This document shows, piece by piece, positions 63,612 through 64,000 of a stretch of 64,000 nucleotides of DNA. A program made the position numbers and the translations under genes. The notes below the pieces were generated by a model. The model was not told the origin of the DNA. It worked only from the letters and a program-made list of their open reading frames with translations, and did no database searches. Position 1 is the stretch's first letter. Each line of letters starts with the position of its first letter. The stretch comes from an uncultured Methylococcaceae bacterium (GTDB lineage: Bacteria > Pseudomonadota > Gammaproteobacteria > Methylococcales > Methylomonadaceae), in the NCBI GenBank assembly GCA_903945375.1, contig CAJAVP010000031.1:1-64000 (forward strand), read 5' to 3'.

Positions 63612-63654
63612 GGACAAGACATTATCTTGTCCAGGTTTTGACAAGATAAAACCT
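63612..63654. repeat. Two adjacent hairpins with shared GACAAGA sequence
   Basis: GGACAAGA-catta-TCTTGTCC followed by AGGTTTT-gacaagat-AAAACCT; second loop repeats the first stem arm. Confidence 0.7.
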
Positions 63655-63809
63655 AATCATGTCAACGTCTACTCATTGAGTCATTGATGAGAGCAGGGGA
63701 GGGGTAATGTGTAGCCGTGGATAGTAGAAAATCGCTGGCTTCGATAAGACGCCGCCAACGATAATGATGATAATAAGGGCAACCCGTGCCCCTATTTAAG
63801 AAAAACCGC

Positions 63810-64000
63810 TTATCGAATCGCTTTAAAGCCAATATCAGAACGATAAAACATGCCGTCAAAATTAAGTGTATCAACCAGTTGATACGCTTTGTGTTGCGCC
63901 TCTTGAATACTTGCACCCAAAGCACATGCACATAATACACGTCCTCCAGCAGTCACAATCGCCTCGCCGTTTTGGGCGGTTCCAGCATGAAACACTTTGC
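63810..64000 (-). CDS. purD: Phosphoribosylamine-glycine ligase, C-terminal part (cut by window edge)
   Basis: VFHAGTA-like: KVFHAGTAQNGEAIVTAGGRVLCACALGASIQEAQHKAYQLVDTLNFDGMFYRSDIGFKAIR. Confidence 0.93.
   Translation of the reverse strand, partial: KVFHAGTAQNGEAIVTAGGRVLCACALGASIQEAQHKAYQLVDTLNFDGMFYRSDIGFKAIR

Noticed and set aside
63662-63940. ORF 63662..63940 (minus) as a gene
   Set aside because: Overlaps the purD C-terminus in another frame and has no recognisable domain; likely spurious.

Overview
Gammaproteobacterial chromosome segment, probably methanotroph-like or Pseudomonas-like by gene order; the taxon is inferred and not proven. Most of it is housekeeping: rep; a flagellin/flaG/fliD cluster; tusDC; a DEAD-box helicase; recC-recB-recD; coaBC-dut-argB; proC-yggT; glgP; the pyrC-pyrB-pyrR-ruvX-algH-tonB-gshB cluster; rpmB-rpmG; dsbD/TlpA; an L,D-transpeptidase; selO; a family 51 PBP; ctaA; ygfZ; ftsH; a divergent sigma-70; and the C-terminus of purD at the right edge. 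The accessory part is centred on about 29.1-34.3 kb: an orphan ParA, an RTX-type repeat protein, and a secreted DUF1566-like protein. Strongest finding: the DUF1566-like gene carries two gapless 128-nt repeats, each with a 66-nt core. The cores differ by 18 substitutions in 13 codons, all at codon positions 1 or 2, none at position 3, between identical flanks. This is the pattern expected of variable regions of a diversity-generating retroelement (DGR). No reverse transcriptase or template repeat is visible here, so the DGR would have to act in trans. Second: a sigma-28-like promoter upstream of a highly structured, riboswitch-like leader and an unannotated 40-aa membrane micro-ORF at 43.2-43.6 kb. 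Third: an orphan membrane sensor domain sits between dut and argB, where a phosphomannomutase (AlgC) with an N-terminal membrane domain is found in relatives.
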